Positions 1-8,616 are shown, numbered from the stretch's first letter. The stretch is DNA of 55,663 bases from Rhodobacterales bacterium (GCA_002748285.1 PDSA01000035.1:1-55663), one strand, 5' to 3'. The notes: generated from the letters alone by a model not told the origin. Translations and numbers: made by a program.

Positions 1-28
1 GTGCGATGTCGGCATCCTGGTCCTGCAT
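1..28 (-). CDS. possible 5' end of a gene running off the window
   Basis: An ATG on the minus strand at 28-26 opens a frame reading M-Q-D-Q-D-A-D-I-A to the window edge, just downstream of the epimerase stop. A weak GGGG lies about 9 nt upstream. It would be the next gene of the polysaccharide operon, but nine codons identify nothing. Confidence 0.25.
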
Positions 29-49
29 GTCTGAGACCCCATCCAAGCC

Positions 50-1081
50 CTATTTCTGGTGATATTCTTTATACCATTCCACAAATTTCGCAATGCCAGC
101 ACGAACCGGCGTATTCGGACGATAACCCGTAAGAGCGTATAAAAGATCCGAACTGGCCCATGTGCCGGGGACATCGCCCTTTTGCATTTCCATCATGTTC
201 TTTTTGATTTCAAAGCCAAGCGCATTTTCAATTTCGGCGATGAAATCCATCAGCTGCACTTTTTCGCCATTGCCGATATTGACCACACGATAGGGGGCCG
301 CGGGGCTCAGGCTGTCGCCTTCGGCGATTTCGCTGGGGTCCGAGGGCTCAACAGGTGGTGTGTCGATCAGCAGGCGGATCGCGTGGACGAGGTCTTCGAC
401 ATAGGTAAAGTCGCGGGCCATTTTGCCGTAATTGTAAACGTCGATCGCTTCGCCATCCAAAGCGGCGCGCACGAATTTATACAATGCCAGATCCGGGCGC
501 CCATATGTGCCGTAAACCGTGAAAAAGCGGAACATCGTGGTCGGGATTTTCCACAGATGGGCATAGGAATGCGCCATGCTTTCATTGGCTTTTTTCGTCG
601 CAGCATAGAGCGTCAGCGGGGTGTCTACCTTTTGTTGCTCGTCAAAGGGCATTTCGGTGTTGGCACCGTAAACCGATGAGGTCGAGGCCATCAGCAGGTG
701 GCCGACCTCCAATTCGCGCGCACATTCCATCACGTTGAAGGTGCCGATCAGGTTGGCTTCGATATAAGAGCGCGGATTTTCAAGGCTATAGCGCACCCCG
801 GCCTGTGCCGCGAGGTGAACGATGGCGTCAGGGTTTGCCTCGGTGATGGTTTTGTGCAGCAGATCGAAATCTTCCAGCATCCCTTCCACAGCCCGAAAAC
901 CGGGGTTTTGCAGCAGCATCTGGTGGCGGCGGCGCTTGAGGTTGACATCGTAGTAATCGGTCATGCCGTCATATCCGACGACGTGAAACCCCTCATCCAG
1001 CAAATGACGGGCCAGGTGGAAGCCAATGAAGCCGGCAGTGCCGGTGACCATGATGGTGCGCGGTGAGGTATTTTCGGTCAT
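50..1081 (-). CDS. UDP-glucuronate 4-epimerase (NAD-dependent epimerase/dehydratase)
   Basis: A 343-residue extended short-chain dehydrogenase/reductase. The N-terminal Rossmann loop GTAGFIG lies at residues 14-20, a STSSVYG segment at 133-139, and the catalytic pair Y159-xxx-K163 (YAATK) follows. The LKRRR and FRFFTVYG segments are those of the UDP-glucuronate/galacturonate epimerases (LspL/CapI type), which convert UDP-glucuronate to UDP-galacturonate for capsule or LPS. Length is normal. Its ATG overlaps the stop of the upstream glycosyltransferase by four bases (ATGA), so the two are translationally coupled and probably act on the same surface polysaccharide. Related UDP-glucose 4-epimerase activity is possible but less likely. 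Confidence 0.85.
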   Translation of the reverse strand: MTENTSPRTIMVTGTAGFIGFHLARHLLDEGFHVVGYDGMTDYYDVNLKRRRHQMLLQNPGFRAVEGMLEDFDLLHKTITEANPDAIVHLAAQAGVRYSLENPRSYIEANLIGTFNVMECARELEVGHLLMASTSSVYGANTEMPFDEQQKVDTPLTLYAATKKANESMAHSYAHLWKIPTTMFRFFTVYGTYGRPDLALYKFVRAALDGEAIDVYNYGKMARDFTYVEDLVHAIRLLIDTPPVEPSDPSEIAEGDSLSPAAPYRVVNIGNGEKVQLMDFIAEIENALGFEIKKNMMEMQKGDVPGTWASSDLLYALTGYRPNTPVRAGIAKFVEWYKEYHQK

Positions 1082-3054
1082 ATCGTATCCTTAAAGAGGG
1101 AAATGGTGCGTTCCAATATGTTGCCGGGAAGAAACAGCGTTTCTGACCGGGCCTTGCCAGCCTGCCCCATGGCGTGGAGCTTGTCCGGGTTCAGCAAAAG
1201 ACTATTGAGCTTGTCTAACACCTCGTTGCCGGGTGGATCAATGTTGTCGCTCAAGATGAGGCCGGTGATGCCGTCCTGGACGATCTCTTCGGTTCCGCCC
1301 GCCGGAGTGGCCAGAACAGGCAAACCGCTGAGCTGTGCTTCGATAATGACATTGGGCAAACCTTCCATCCGTGCCAGATGCATCAACAGATCGGCGTTAT
1401 GCATGAAATAGCCGACATGGCTGCGGGCACCGGCCAGAAAAATGCGATCCTGCATACCGGCGGCCTCGACCATCACCCGGCATTGGGCCAGCTCGACCCC
1501 GGCCCCGACGATGACAAAACGGATATGGCTGTTCTGACGGGCCAGCTCCATGGCTGTTTCAATCCAGAATTTCGGGCGTTTGTTGTGATCATAACGAAAC
1601 ACACCCAGAACCGTTTGCGTGCATTGCGGCGAGCGGGCGCAGACGTCTTCCCACCATTCCTCGTCCTGTGGTGTGCCGTCGGGCAGGATCGGAGGCGTGG
1701 CATTATAGATCACCTGAATGGCACCGTTTTCCATCCCCAGCCATTCTTCATAGCTGCGGGCACTGGAATTATTGTTCGCCGAAAACCGAACCCGTGTCTG
1801 GGTGGCCAATGTCTTAAACAGAACCGGCATATGCTGGCGCATCAATTCTGGCCGCATATTGGGGGGTTTGCCGCGGAATGAGGCAATGATACAAGGCACA
1901 CCGGCCGCCAATGCCGCCAGCGCAGAGGCCATCACGCCACCATCCTGCCACAGATAGGCAACCTCGGTTTCGTTTTCGCGGAAATACTGGATCAGCTTGC
2001 AGGTGTTCTCCATCAGATCGCGGGGCATCAATTCCAGCAGATCGCGAAATTCCTGATCAATATAGGCCGGCAGATCCTCAACCCCGACCATCGGCGTATC
2101 GACCAGCGTTGTGACATCAACCTCGGCTTCTTGCAGAACCGGCAGGAAGAAATCCGATGAGGTGGCCGCGTTAACATGCCGGACGCAAACCCGGATGTCG
2201 CCGGCCAGTTTGGTGCCGTTGATATGGCCGCTCTCGCGCCGGGCGGTATGCATCGCCGTGGCAATCCGGGTCAGCTGACGCTCGGCCCCGCCGGCGCCCA
2301 ATTGCCCGGTGAAAAAAACCACATTGCCCAGACGGCCTTCGGGGCTGCGCGGCCGGACAGGATAAGATTGGGCCAGAACCGCCAGACGTGCGATGATATC
2401 ATCACGATCGACCAGTTCAGAGCCCGACATGACCTGAGATTTCTGCTCAATCGCATCAATCATCTTTTGCTGCGATGCCGAAAGTTTGAGATCCTCAGGC
2501 AGGGCATTTACCTGCTCAAACGCTTCGTAAAAACGCCCCTGATCATAGAGCGAACGGATATAGCTCAGACGCAAGGGGGCCGCATCGGGAAGGCGCGACA
2601 GCATCGGCCGGATCCAGGCATCGAGATCGTGAAACAGCTGCAATTCGTGCATGGCCATGACCATGCGTTGACCTTCACAGATGTCGGTGTCGCTGTTGGG
2701 CAGCAGGTGGCGCAGGCGGATCATGCCTTCTTCGGCCTGTTTTTCCCTGAGATACCAACGCATCAGCATCCGCAGCGGCATATCGTGATCGTGCAGCAAA
2801 ACCTGCATCCCCGACCAAAAATCGAGCATCCCATCCTTGAAACGCTGCTTTTCGACCAAGGTCGCACATGCCAGCACAAAATTCGTATCAAGGCGGGCGG
2901 TTTGCAGCACGGGTAGAAAGCGTTTTAACCCGGCCAGAGCCTCATCGGGGGTGCAGGGAGATTTGGAAAGCGCTGTGGCGTCTTTCAGAATATCTTCCGG
3001 AACCTCAGGCCCGGTATCGCGTTGCAAAACTAGAGCATTAGGATCGAATATCAT
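1078..3054 (-). CDS. glycosyltransferase family 4 protein with long N-terminal region
   Basis: About 658 residues. The C-terminal third is a GT-B/GT4 domain: a FRYDHNKRP segment, IRFVIVGAG, then HNADLLMHLARMEGLPNVIIEAQ, with the EGLPN...E acceptor/donor signature and PVLATPAGGTEEIV. The middle carries GQLGAGGAERQL, the usual first strand of this fold. The first ~220 residues are helical and repeat-like with no family I recognise. I start at the ATG at 3054 (MIFDPN) rather than an upstream TTG at 3105, because the family-like sequence and a GAG seven bases upstream fit better. It overlaps the epimerase by 4 nt, implying a role in polysaccharide assembly; sugar and acceptor are unknown. Confidence 0.75.
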   Translation of the reverse strand: MIFDPNALVLQRDTGPEVPEDILKDATALSKSPCTPDEALAGLKRFLPVLQTARLDTNFVLACATLVEKQRFKDGMLDFWSGMQVLLHDHDMPLRMLMRWYLREKQAEEGMIRLRHLLPNSDTDICEGQRMVMAMHELQLFHDLDAWIRPMLSRLPDAAPLRLSYIRSLYDQGRFYEAFEQVNALPEDLKLSASQQKMIDAIEQKSQVMSGSELVDRDDIIARLAVLAQSYPVRPRSPEGRLGNVVFFTGQLGAGGAERQLTRIATAMHTARRESGHINGTKLAGDIRVCVRHVNAATSSDFFLPVLQEAEVDVTTLVDTPMVGVEDLPAYIDQEFRDLLELMPRDLMENTCKLIQYFRENETEVAYLWQDGGVMASALAALAAGVPCIIASFRGKPPNMRPELMRQHMPVLFKTLATQTRVRFSANNNSSARSYEEWLGMENGAIQVIYNATPPILPDGTPQDEEWWEDVCARSPQCTQTVLGVFRYDHNKRPKFWIETAMELARQNSHIRFVIVGAGVELAQCRVMVEAAGMQDRIFLAGARSHVGYFMHNADLLMHLARMEGLPNVIIEAQLSGLPVLATPAGGTEEIVQDGITGLILSDNIDPPGNEVLDKLNSLLLNPDKLHAMGQAGKARSETLFLPGNILERTISLFKDTI

Positions 3055-3479
3055 CAATTTACTCGCAATCGTATTTCTGCCTGATCGTATCTGCCTGTGG
3101 CACAACCCCGGCCATCAGCCCGGGCGTGTCAGTCTTAGTGTGTCATCCTAGTTTAAAGAACCAAAAGTGTGAAGTGCGGCCCACAGTTTTGGAACAGCCC
3201 CAAAAGCACACCTGCGAGAAATAACAACACATGCCCCAAAAAACAAACAATAAATACAACTGCAAAAATAATAGAAATCAAAAACATAGAAACCGGCAAA
3301 TAAATGAAAACGGAAAACGCAGTAGGGCGGAATCGATCCCCCGAGATTGCGGGTTTTGGCCGCTTGCAGCGGTTGGTTTCTATTTTGTGTGTGGGGGGGC
3401 GCATTGCGCCAATTGGCTTGCCGGGTGGGTTGCGCTGACAGGTTTTGACCCGGTTCAGCGCAACCGCTGTTGTTGTCGT
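3055..3479. other. intergenic region with AT-rich patch and inverted repeats
   Basis: About 425 bases with no convincing gene. The stretch 3225-3320 is strongly A-rich on the plus strand, very unlike the surrounding GC-rich DNA; being upstream of the glycosyltransferase it probably holds that operon's promoter. At 3428-3438 and 3455-3465 a perfect 11-bp inverted repeat (GGTTGCGCTGA / TCAGCGCAACC, 16-nt loop) sits just past the acyl-CoA synthetase stop and may terminate that gene. CAGCGGTTG near 3367 is also inverted at 3461-3469. A minus-strand frame at 3153-3404 is hydrophobic only because of the T-rich strand. Confidence 0.5.
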
Positions 3480-5066
3480 TTATAGCGACAAATCGCCGAA
3501 CACATCGGCATAGGCATTGCGCAGATCGCGTTTCAGGATCTTGCCGCTGGCGTTTTTGGGCAGAGCATCGACGATTTCGACATGCTTGGGCGCCTTGAAG
3601 TGGGCCAGCTCTTCGCGGCAATACTGCATGATCTCATCGGCGGTCAGCTCAACCCCTTCTTTGGGCACCACCACAGCCACCACACCTTCGATCCAGCGCG
3701 GGTGGAACACGCCGAAAACGGCCACCTCGGCCACGGCAGGGTGATGAAAGATGCTTTCCTCAACCTCGCGGCTGGCCACGTTTTCGCCGCCGGTTTTGAT
3801 CATGTCTTTCTTGCGGTCAACGATGTAAAGATAGCCATCCTCGTCAAACCGCCCCAGATCGCCGCTGTGGAACCAGCCATTGCGGAATGCCTCATCGGTT
3901 TTCTCGGGGTCTTTGTAATATTCGGTGATCAGATGCGGGCTGCGATGCACGATCTCGCCAACTTCGCCCACCGGCATCGGGTTGTCATCATCATCCACCA
4001 CTAGGGTTTCCACATTCAGCGCCGGCCGCCCGGCCGAGCCCAGTTTGCGCATTTGATCCGCCGGCTTCAGGATCGTGGCCAGCGGGGCCATTTCGGTCTG
4101 CCCATAGAAGTTGAACAGCCGCATCTTGGGCAGGCGCCGCGCCAATTCTTCGATCACCGCGGTGGGCATGATCGACGCGCCGTAATAGCCCGCATTCAGG
4201 CTGCTCAGATCGCGCTTGTCAAAATCGGGGTGCCGCAGCAGGCCGATCCAGACGGTGGGCGGGCAGAACAGCTTGGTCACGCCATGCTCTTCGATGGCGG
4301 CCAGCATTTCGGCGGGGTCAACCTTGTCATGGAGGATCGAGGTCACCCCCAGATAAATATCCGGGCTAAGGAAGCAATCCAGCTGCGCACAATGGAACAG
4401 CGGCAGGCAGTGCAGAGACACTGCGTCTTCGACCATCTCGCCGTCAATGATACAGCTGGAATACTGGGCATAGAGCGACCCCGAGGTGATCATCGCCCCT
4501 TTGGGCCGCGATTCGGTGCCGCTGGTATACATCATCTGGATCGGGTCATCGCTGCTGACTTCGTGCCAGACCGAGCTGTCATCGGGGTAGTCCAGAATCT
4601 CCGAGATGGGCCGCCAGTGATCGGAAACCTCGGTGCCGGAATGGGGGATCACATAGCGGGGCATGTCTTTGTCCAGCCGGTTCAGCGCGGCATCGGCAAT
4701 GTCGCACAGCGCATCCTGCGCCAGAATCATCGACGAGCCGGAATGATCAAGAATATAGGCCACATCCGCAGCATTGAGCATAAAGTTCACCGGCGTCGTC
4801 ACCGCCCCCAGCCGGGTCAGCGCAAAACGCAGCACCACAAAGCTGCGGTTGTTATGGCTGAACAGCGCCACCCGGTCGCCTTTGGTCACGCCCTGTTCGG
4901 CCAGCGCATTGGCGGCGCGGTTTACGGCGCGGTCCAGATCGGCAAAGCTGTCGGTGTGGCCTTTGTAGATCAGCGCGGTTTTGTTCGGCATCCGCGCGGC
5001 GGTGCGGTGCAGAATATCGTTCAGCTGCTGGCCGCGGGCGCGGCGGATCAGTGGATCGGTGTGCAT
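3480..5066 (-). CDS. acyl-CoA synthetase (AMP-forming, FadD-like)
   Basis: A 528-residue ANL-superfamily adenylating enzyme that would activate a carboxylic acid to its CoA thioester via an acyl-AMP. The P-loop-like motif is MYTSGTESRPKGAM (serine of the usual TSGTTG motif kept, one glycine replaced by S). The A5 motif reads NFYGQTE, the hinge GWFHSGDLGRFDEDGYLYIVDRKKDMI, and the C-terminal catalytic lysine lies in LPKNASGKILKRDL. Start chosen at the ATG at 5066 (MHTDPL) because GGGAGG stands six bases upstream; an ATG six bases earlier abuts that site. Chain-length specificity is not readable. It stands alone between intergenic regions. Confidence 0.85.
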   Translation of the reverse strand: MHTDPLIRRARGQQLNDILHRTAARMPNKTALIYKGHTDSFADLDRAVNRAANALAEQGVTKGDRVALFSHNNRSFVVLRFALTRLGAVTTPVNFMLNAADVAYILDHSGSSMILAQDALCDIADAALNRLDKDMPRYVIPHSGTEVSDHWRPISEILDYPDDSSVWHEVSSDDPIQMMYTSGTESRPKGAMITSGSLYAQYSSCIIDGEMVEDAVSLHCLPLFHCAQLDCFLSPDIYLGVTSILHDKVDPAEMLAAIEEHGVTKLFCPPTVWIGLLRHPDFDKRDLSSLNAGYYGASIMPTAVIEELARRLPKMRLFNFYGQTEMAPLATILKPADQMRKLGSAGRPALNVETLVVDDDDNPMPVGEVGEIVHRSPHLITEYYKDPEKTDEAFRNGWFHSGDLGRFDEDGYLYIVDRKKDMIKTGGENVASREVEESIFHHPAVAEVAVFGVFHPRWIEGVVAVVVPKEGVELTADEIMQYCREELAHFKAPKHVEIVDALPKNASGKILKRDLRNAYADVFGDLSL

Positions 5067-5226
5067 TGTCATCCTCCCGTTGAAGCTCACGCCGGGGCCA
5101 ATACATTCCCCAAGCGCTTTCGGTCATTTCGGCCCGGCTACAAAACACCAAAAGGGGCGGTGATGTCAAAGGCGCTTTTGCGAAATGTCGATTTGCGGGA
5201 TGATGGCCAAGTGTTCGTGTATCAGC

Positions 5227-5258
5227 GCGCAGCCCGGCTGATCGGCCGGGCGGGGCAG
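5227..5258 (+). repeat. dispersed palindromic repeat, copy A
   Basis: A 32-bp GC-rich palindrome centred on GCCCGGC-TGATC-GGCCGGGC, flanked by GCGCA and GGGGCAG. The reverse complement of 37214-37245 matches it at 30 of 32 positions, the two changes lying in the loop. It sits in the 3' untranslated side of the TfoX-like gene. Looks like a REP-type element or a shared terminator family. Confidence 0.6.
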
Positions 5259-5286
5259 ATCAGGAGGCTGCAACCTTATGCAGAAC

Positions 5287-5601
5287 TCATTTCTTCTTGG
5301 CAGGCAAGCCGTCATGCACCGCCCGGGCAAAACCGGCTAGACGCGGCGCATCCTCGAGTATTTCAGCCGGGATCATAAAGCTGGGCTTGGCCCCTTCATA
5401 GGCCGGGGCAAGCGTGATCTGCGGCTCCAGCGCCCGGGCCTGATCGGTCACTTTCAGAAACAGCGTATCATCGCAAATCACGCCAATGAATTTCCCATCA
5501 CAATAAAGGCCATATTCGCCAAACATTCTCCGGCTGGAGATATCGCCCGCCCCGCCCAGCTGTTCGCAAATATAGTCTACGGTCTGTTGTTGCGACGCCA
5601 T
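5287..5601 (-). CDS. TfoX N-terminal domain protein
   Basis: A 104-residue protein matching the TfoX/Sxy N-terminal domain: DYICEQLGGAGDISSRRMFGEYGLYCDGKFIGVICDD, with the conserved R-x-MFG-x-YG core near residues 26-36, then FMIPAEIL. The domain is associated with competence regulators in gammaproteobacteria, but stand-alone alphaproteobacterial copies have no established role. Start taken at the ATG at 5601 (MASQQQ), which has AAGGAG eight bases upstream; the GTG at 5628 is less well placed. Confidence 0.8.
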   Translation of the reverse strand: MASQQQTVDYICEQLGGAGDISSRRMFGEYGLYCDGKFIGVICDDTLFLKVTDQARALEPQITLAPAYEGAKPSFMIPAEILEDAPRLAGFARAVHDGLPAKKK

Positions 5602-5668
5602 CTGTGCTCTCCTTGCCGGGTCATCCACGACCCCATTCTATCACAGCAGTTCCCAAAAGAAACCGGCC

Positions 5669-6544
5669 TCACAGTTGGCCGGCGAGCGTTTCCAGCATTT
5701 CAGAAAACCGCTTATCCGTGGCGCGCAATTCTGACCACAACAGGATGATATCCGCCGAGGCATGGGGGGTTGAAATCGGGCGGGTGACCAAGGGCGTGCC
5801 GTCATAGCTGACATTGCCCGGCGGGCACGAATAGCTGATGCCGATGCCCGCTCCATGCGCGGCCAGCGAGCGCATCATCTCGAGCGAGCCAGCCCGATGC
5901 GCCACATTGGGCAGCAAATGCAGCGCATCGAACAGCTTTTGCATATAGCCTTGTGACAGCTCTTCGTGAAACAAGATGACCGGATGATCCGCCAACTGAT
6001 CCAGCCTGATCGTCTCCTGCCCGGCCAGCGGATGGTCACAGGCCAGAAACGCGACCGGGGTGACCTCTTTCAGCTTACGACGCACAAAGGGCCCTTCAAA
6101 GCCGATGTCATAGGTGATCGCCAGATCAACGGTTCCTTCGGTGATGTTGGCCGCAAGCTCGGAAAACCGGCCCTCAACCCCGCGGACCGAAACCCCGGCA
6201 AACCGCGATTGCAGCGCCTTGATGGCGGGCGCCAGATACCAGGGCGCAATATCGGCAAAACAGCCCAGAACCAGATGTTGTTTCGCGTCGCCTTGTTCGA
6301 TCCGGCCGGCGCTGTCCAGCAGGGCGCGGGCCTTGGCAATAAAGCGATGCCCAAACGGCGTGACCATGAGCGCGGCCCCCTTACGGCGCAGAAAAATCTT
6401 TTGCCCAACCGCGTCCTCGACCCGGCTCAGGGCAACCGACAGTGAGGGTTGCGAGACATTCAGACGGGCGGCGGCATGGGTCAGGCTGCCGGTATCGGCA
6501 ACCGCAACCACATATTCATATTGGCGCAGGGTTATATATAGCAT
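5669..6544 (-). CDS. LysR-family transcriptional regulator
   Basis: A 291-residue LysR-type regulator. Residues 1-60 form the winged helix-turn-helix (LRQYEYVVAVADTGSLTHAAARLNVSQPSLS, then LFLRRK-like IFLRRKGAAL). From about residue 90 a periplasmic-binding-like effector domain follows (LVLGCFADIAPWYLAPAI ... GTVDLAITYDIG). It is divergent from the phytanoyl-CoA dioxygenase gene across 83 AT-rich bases, the classical arrangement for a LysR regulator controlling its neighbour. The effector cannot be inferred. The hydrophilic C-terminus and length are normal. Confidence 0.88.
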   Translation of the reverse strand: MLYITLRQYEYVVAVADTGSLTHAAARLNVSQPSLSVALSRVEDAVGQKIFLRRKGAALMVTPFGHRFIAKARALLDSAGRIEQGDAKQHLVLGCFADIAPWYLAPAIKALQSRFAGVSVRGVEGRFSELAANITEGTVDLAITYDIGFEGPFVRRKLKEVTPVAFLACDHPLAGQETIRLDQLADHPVILFHEELSQGYMQKLFDALHLLPNVAHRAGSLEMMRSLAAHGAGIGISYSCPPGNVSYDGTPLVTRPISTPHASADIILLWSELRATDKRFSEMLETLAGQL

Positions 6545-6627
6545 CAGCCTATTTATAATATATCAAAACATTATTTGAAACTTAAAACCCGAGTTTATAG
6601 GCTGCGCCGAAACAGAGGAGATCTCCC
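6545..6627. promoter_or_regulatory. divergent promoter region between LysR and dioxygenase genes
   Basis: An 83-bp AT-rich gap with TATAATATAT near 6555 and the inverted pair TTAAAACCCGAGTTTAT near 6580, compatible with LysR-type T-N11-A binding and with promoters for both directions. The exact operator is not resolvable by eye. Confidence 0.4.
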
Positions 6628-7422
6628 ATGCACCCACTTTTGACCCAAGATGACGTCACCACCTTTCAGCGCGATGGCGTTGTTCTGATCAAAGGGCTGT
6701 TCAAAGATTACGTTGAAAAGATCCGTAAGGGGATCGACCATAACATGGCCGAGCCCGGGCCTTATGCTTCTGAAAACCTCAAGGAAGGTGAGGGCGGGCG
6801 GTTTTTCGATGATTACTGCAACTGGACTCGCATTCCGGAATTCGAAGACGTCATCCGCAATTCCCCCGCAGCCGAGGTGGCGGCGGATCTGATGAAATCC
6901 AACCGCGTGCAGGTGTTCCATGATCATGTGCTGGTCAAAGAGCCCGGCACCTCCAAGCCCACCCCATGGCATCAGGACGGCCCCTATTATTTCGTGAGCG
7001 GCAAGCAAACCGTCAGCTTCTGGTCGCCGATGGACCCGGTGCAGGAGGCCAGCCTGCGTTGCGTGGCCGGCAGCCACAACTGGGAAAAGCCGGTGCTGCC
7101 GACCCGTTGGCTGGCCGAGACCAATTTCTATGCCGATGACGACACCTACATGCCGGTGCCCGACCCGGATGCCGAGGGCATGGACATCAAGGAATGGACA
7201 ATGGAACCCGGTGACGCGGTAGCGTTCAACTATGATACCTTGCACGGTGCCCGTGGCAACAAGACCGGGACTCGCCGCCGGGCGTTTTCGCTCAGACTGG
7301 TGGGGGATGATGCGCGTTATGTCGAACGCCCCGGCCCGACATCTCCGCCCTTCCCGGGGCACGATATGAAGCCCGGTCAGGTGCTGCGTGAAGACTGGTT
7401 CCCGGTGATCTTCCAACGCTGA
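6628..7422 (+). CDS. phytanoyl-CoA dioxygenase family protein
   Basis: A 264-residue Fe(II)/2-oxoglutarate oxygenase of the PhyH superfamily. The metal ligands are visible: H115-x-D117 in TPWHQDGPYY and the distal H206 in DTLHGARGN, followed about a dozen residues later by the arginines (GTRRRAFSLR) expected to bind 2-oxoglutarate. Length is typical. The reaction is hydroxylation or related oxidation of a small molecule; members act on phytanoyl-CoA, ectoine, phosphonates and others, so no substrate is claimed. Preceded by GGAGAT and divergent from a LysR regulator. A hairpin follows the stop. Confidence 0.8.
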   Translation: MHPLLTQDDVTTFQRDGVVLIKGLFKDYVEKIRKGIDHNMAEPGPYASENLKEGEGGRFFDDYCNWTRIPEFEDVIRNSPAAEVAADLMKSNRVQVFHDHVLVKEPGTSKPTPWHQDGPYYFVSGKQTVSFWSPMDPVQEASLRCVAGSHNWEKPVLPTRWLAETNFYADDDTYMPVPDPDAEGMDIKEWTMEPGDAVAFNYDTLHGARGNKTGTRRRAFSLRLVGDDARYVERPGPTSPPFPGHDMKPGQVLREDWFPVIFQR

Positions 7423-7433
7423 TCCGGGTGTTT

Positions 7434-7468
7434 CCTTAGCCCTTGCGCGGATGTGCAGGGGCTAAGAT
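7434..7468. terminator. hairpin between convergent genes (likely bidirectional terminator)
   Basis: CTTAGCCCTTGC and GCAGGGGCTAAG form a 12-bp stem with one G-T wobble and an 8-base loop, between the dioxygenase stop and the HxlR stop codon, which lies inside the right arm. No long T run, so intrinsic termination is probable rather than certain. Confidence 0.5.
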
Positions 7469-8115
7469 GAGGTTGCTTGCGGCAGGGCGAACAAATCAGT
7501 GAAATGCTGCGCCAGTTGAACATCGCCCTGCAACCCGATCAGCCCCTGAGCCGCAAGATCCGCCAGCGGCACCGGCCCATAGACCGCCACCGCCAGAGTG
7601 TTGCCATTGCCTGATAGCACGAAATCGCCCTCCGCCTGAGGCACCGCTTCGGGGCGGGGCAGGCCATCGCCGCTCAGCCGCATCACGAATTGTTCGGCCC
7701 CCATGTCAAAGCCTGCCGTGATCTGCTGCCCCCGCGCTTGGGGCTGCACCATGCAGGTCATTGACAACATCAGCGATGTCGGGCTGATAAACCGCGTATG
7801 GTCGTAATTCGGCTGTTTCACCCCCCATTCACATAGCGCCAGCAGCACCGGGCGCAGCTCTTTCCCGGCTGTGGTCAGCTCGTAAATCCCCAGCCTTTTG
7901 TCATGGGCGACGATCCCGGCGGCGGCCAGTTGTTTCAGCCGCCCGGTCAGTACCCCGGCAGTGATCCCCGGTAGGCCGGCGCGGATCTGCTGAAACCGTT
8001 TCGCAGCCAGCATCAATTCACGCACCACCAAAAGCGCCCAGCGATCCCCAATCAGGTTCAGCGCATGGGCGGCCAGACAGCCATCATCATAGCGGGGTTT
8101 GGTGGTGTTCGTCAT
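7462..8115 (-). CDS. HxlR-family winged-helix regulator with C-terminal SCP2-like domain
   Basis: A 217-residue protein. Residues 8-100 are an HxlR/DUF24 winged helix (CLAAHALNLIGDRWALLVVRELM, then RFQQIRAGLPGITAGVLTGRLKQLAAAGIV). The remaining ~110 residues resemble the sterol-carrier-like extension seen in longer HxlR proteins of Proteobacteria. The divergent DUF1428 gene is 76 bases away, with an inverted repeat between them, so self and neighbour regulation is likely. No Shine-Dalgarno is visible upstream of the ATG; the message may be leaderless. Confidence 0.8.
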   Translation of the reverse strand: MTNTTKPRYDDGCLAAHALNLIGDRWALLVVRELMLAAKRFQQIRAGLPGITAGVLTGRLKQLAAAGIVAHDKRLGIYELTTAGKELRPVLLALCEWGVKQPNYDHTRFISPTSLMLSMTCMVQPQARGQQITAGFDMGAEQFVMRLSGDGLPRPEAVPQAEGDFVLSGNGNTLAVAVYGPVPLADLAAQGLIGLQGDVQLAQHFTDLFALPQATSS

Positions 8116-8129
8116 ATAAACATATTGTC

Positions 8130-8146
8130 AGTATCTTTTTAATACT
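8130..8146. promoter_or_regulatory. inverted repeat, candidate HxlR operator
   Basis: AGTAT and ATACT separated by seven bases, in the 76-bp gap between the divergent HxlR and DUF1428 genes. HxlR proteins bind short inverted repeats in such gaps. Assignment is by position and symmetry only. Confidence 0.4.
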
Positions 8147-8191
8147 ACAAGCGATATGGTGGAAAAAACGATTCCCAATAGGAGATGAATG

Positions 8192-8554
8192 ATGAGCTAC
8201 TATTTCGGAAGCATGGCAGCCGTGCCGACCGCCAACAAAGCGGCCTATCTGGAGCATTGCCGTGCGGCATGGCCGTTGCTCAGGAAATACGGTGCGCTGC
8301 GTCTGTTTGAGAATTGGGGCGCATTCATCCCCGATGGCGAGGTCACCGATATGAACCGCGCGGTGCAGGCGAAACCGGATGAAACTGTAGTGCTGAGCTG
8401 GATCGAATGGCCGGATCGCGCCACCGGCGAGGCCGCTATGGCACAAATGGAGACCGACCCGGACGCAGCGGTTCTGGCCGACATGCCTTTTGACGGCAAA
8501 CGCATGATCTTCGGCGGTTTCGAGCCGCTGTTTGACAGTGCGCAAGAAGGATAA
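8192..8554 (+). CDS. DUF1428 family protein (YbaA-like)
   Basis: About 120 residues, an alpha/beta ferredoxin-like protein of the DUF1428/YbaA family: YYFGSMAAVPTANKAAYLEHCRAAWPLLRKYGALRLFENWG near the start, DETVVLSWIEWPD in the middle, and the family ending FDGKRMIFGGFEPLF. No biochemical function is known. The ATG at 8192 has AGGAG seven bases upstream; the ATG at 8189 is also possible. It is the likely target of the divergent HxlR regulator, a pairing that suggests a stress or redox response, but this is inference. Confidence 0.75.
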   Translation: MSYYFGSMAAVPTANKAAYLEHCRAAWPLLRKYGALRLFENWGAFIPDGEVTDMNRAVQAKPDETVVLSWIEWPDRATGEAAMAQMETDPDAAVLADMPFDGKRMIFGGFEPLFDSAQEG

Positions 8555-8580
8555 CGGATCATGCATCCGCTCTCATTGTT

Positions 8581-8600
8581 CCCCGCCCCTTACGGCGGGG
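8581..8600. terminator. hairpin between DUF1428 gene and rimM
   Basis: CCCCGCC and GGCGGGG form a perfect 7-bp stem with a 6-base loop in the gap between two convergent genes. Probably the shared terminator; there is only a short T stretch on either side. Confidence 0.5.
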
Positions 8601-8616
8601 TTAATCGACGCCCGGC

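Noticed and set aside
3153..3404. Minus-strand hydrophobic frame of 83 codons, possible small membrane protein
   Set aside because: Its hydrophobicity follows from the T-rich strand of the AT-rich patch; no ribosome site and no family resemblance.
4053..5378. Long plus-strand frame opposite the acyl-CoA synthetase
   Set aside because: Antisense shadow of a clear gene; no recognisable domains.
5163..5378. Plus-strand frame starting M-S-K-A-L-L after GGGG
   Set aside because: Runs through the palindromic repeat and antisense into the TfoX-like gene; no homology seen.
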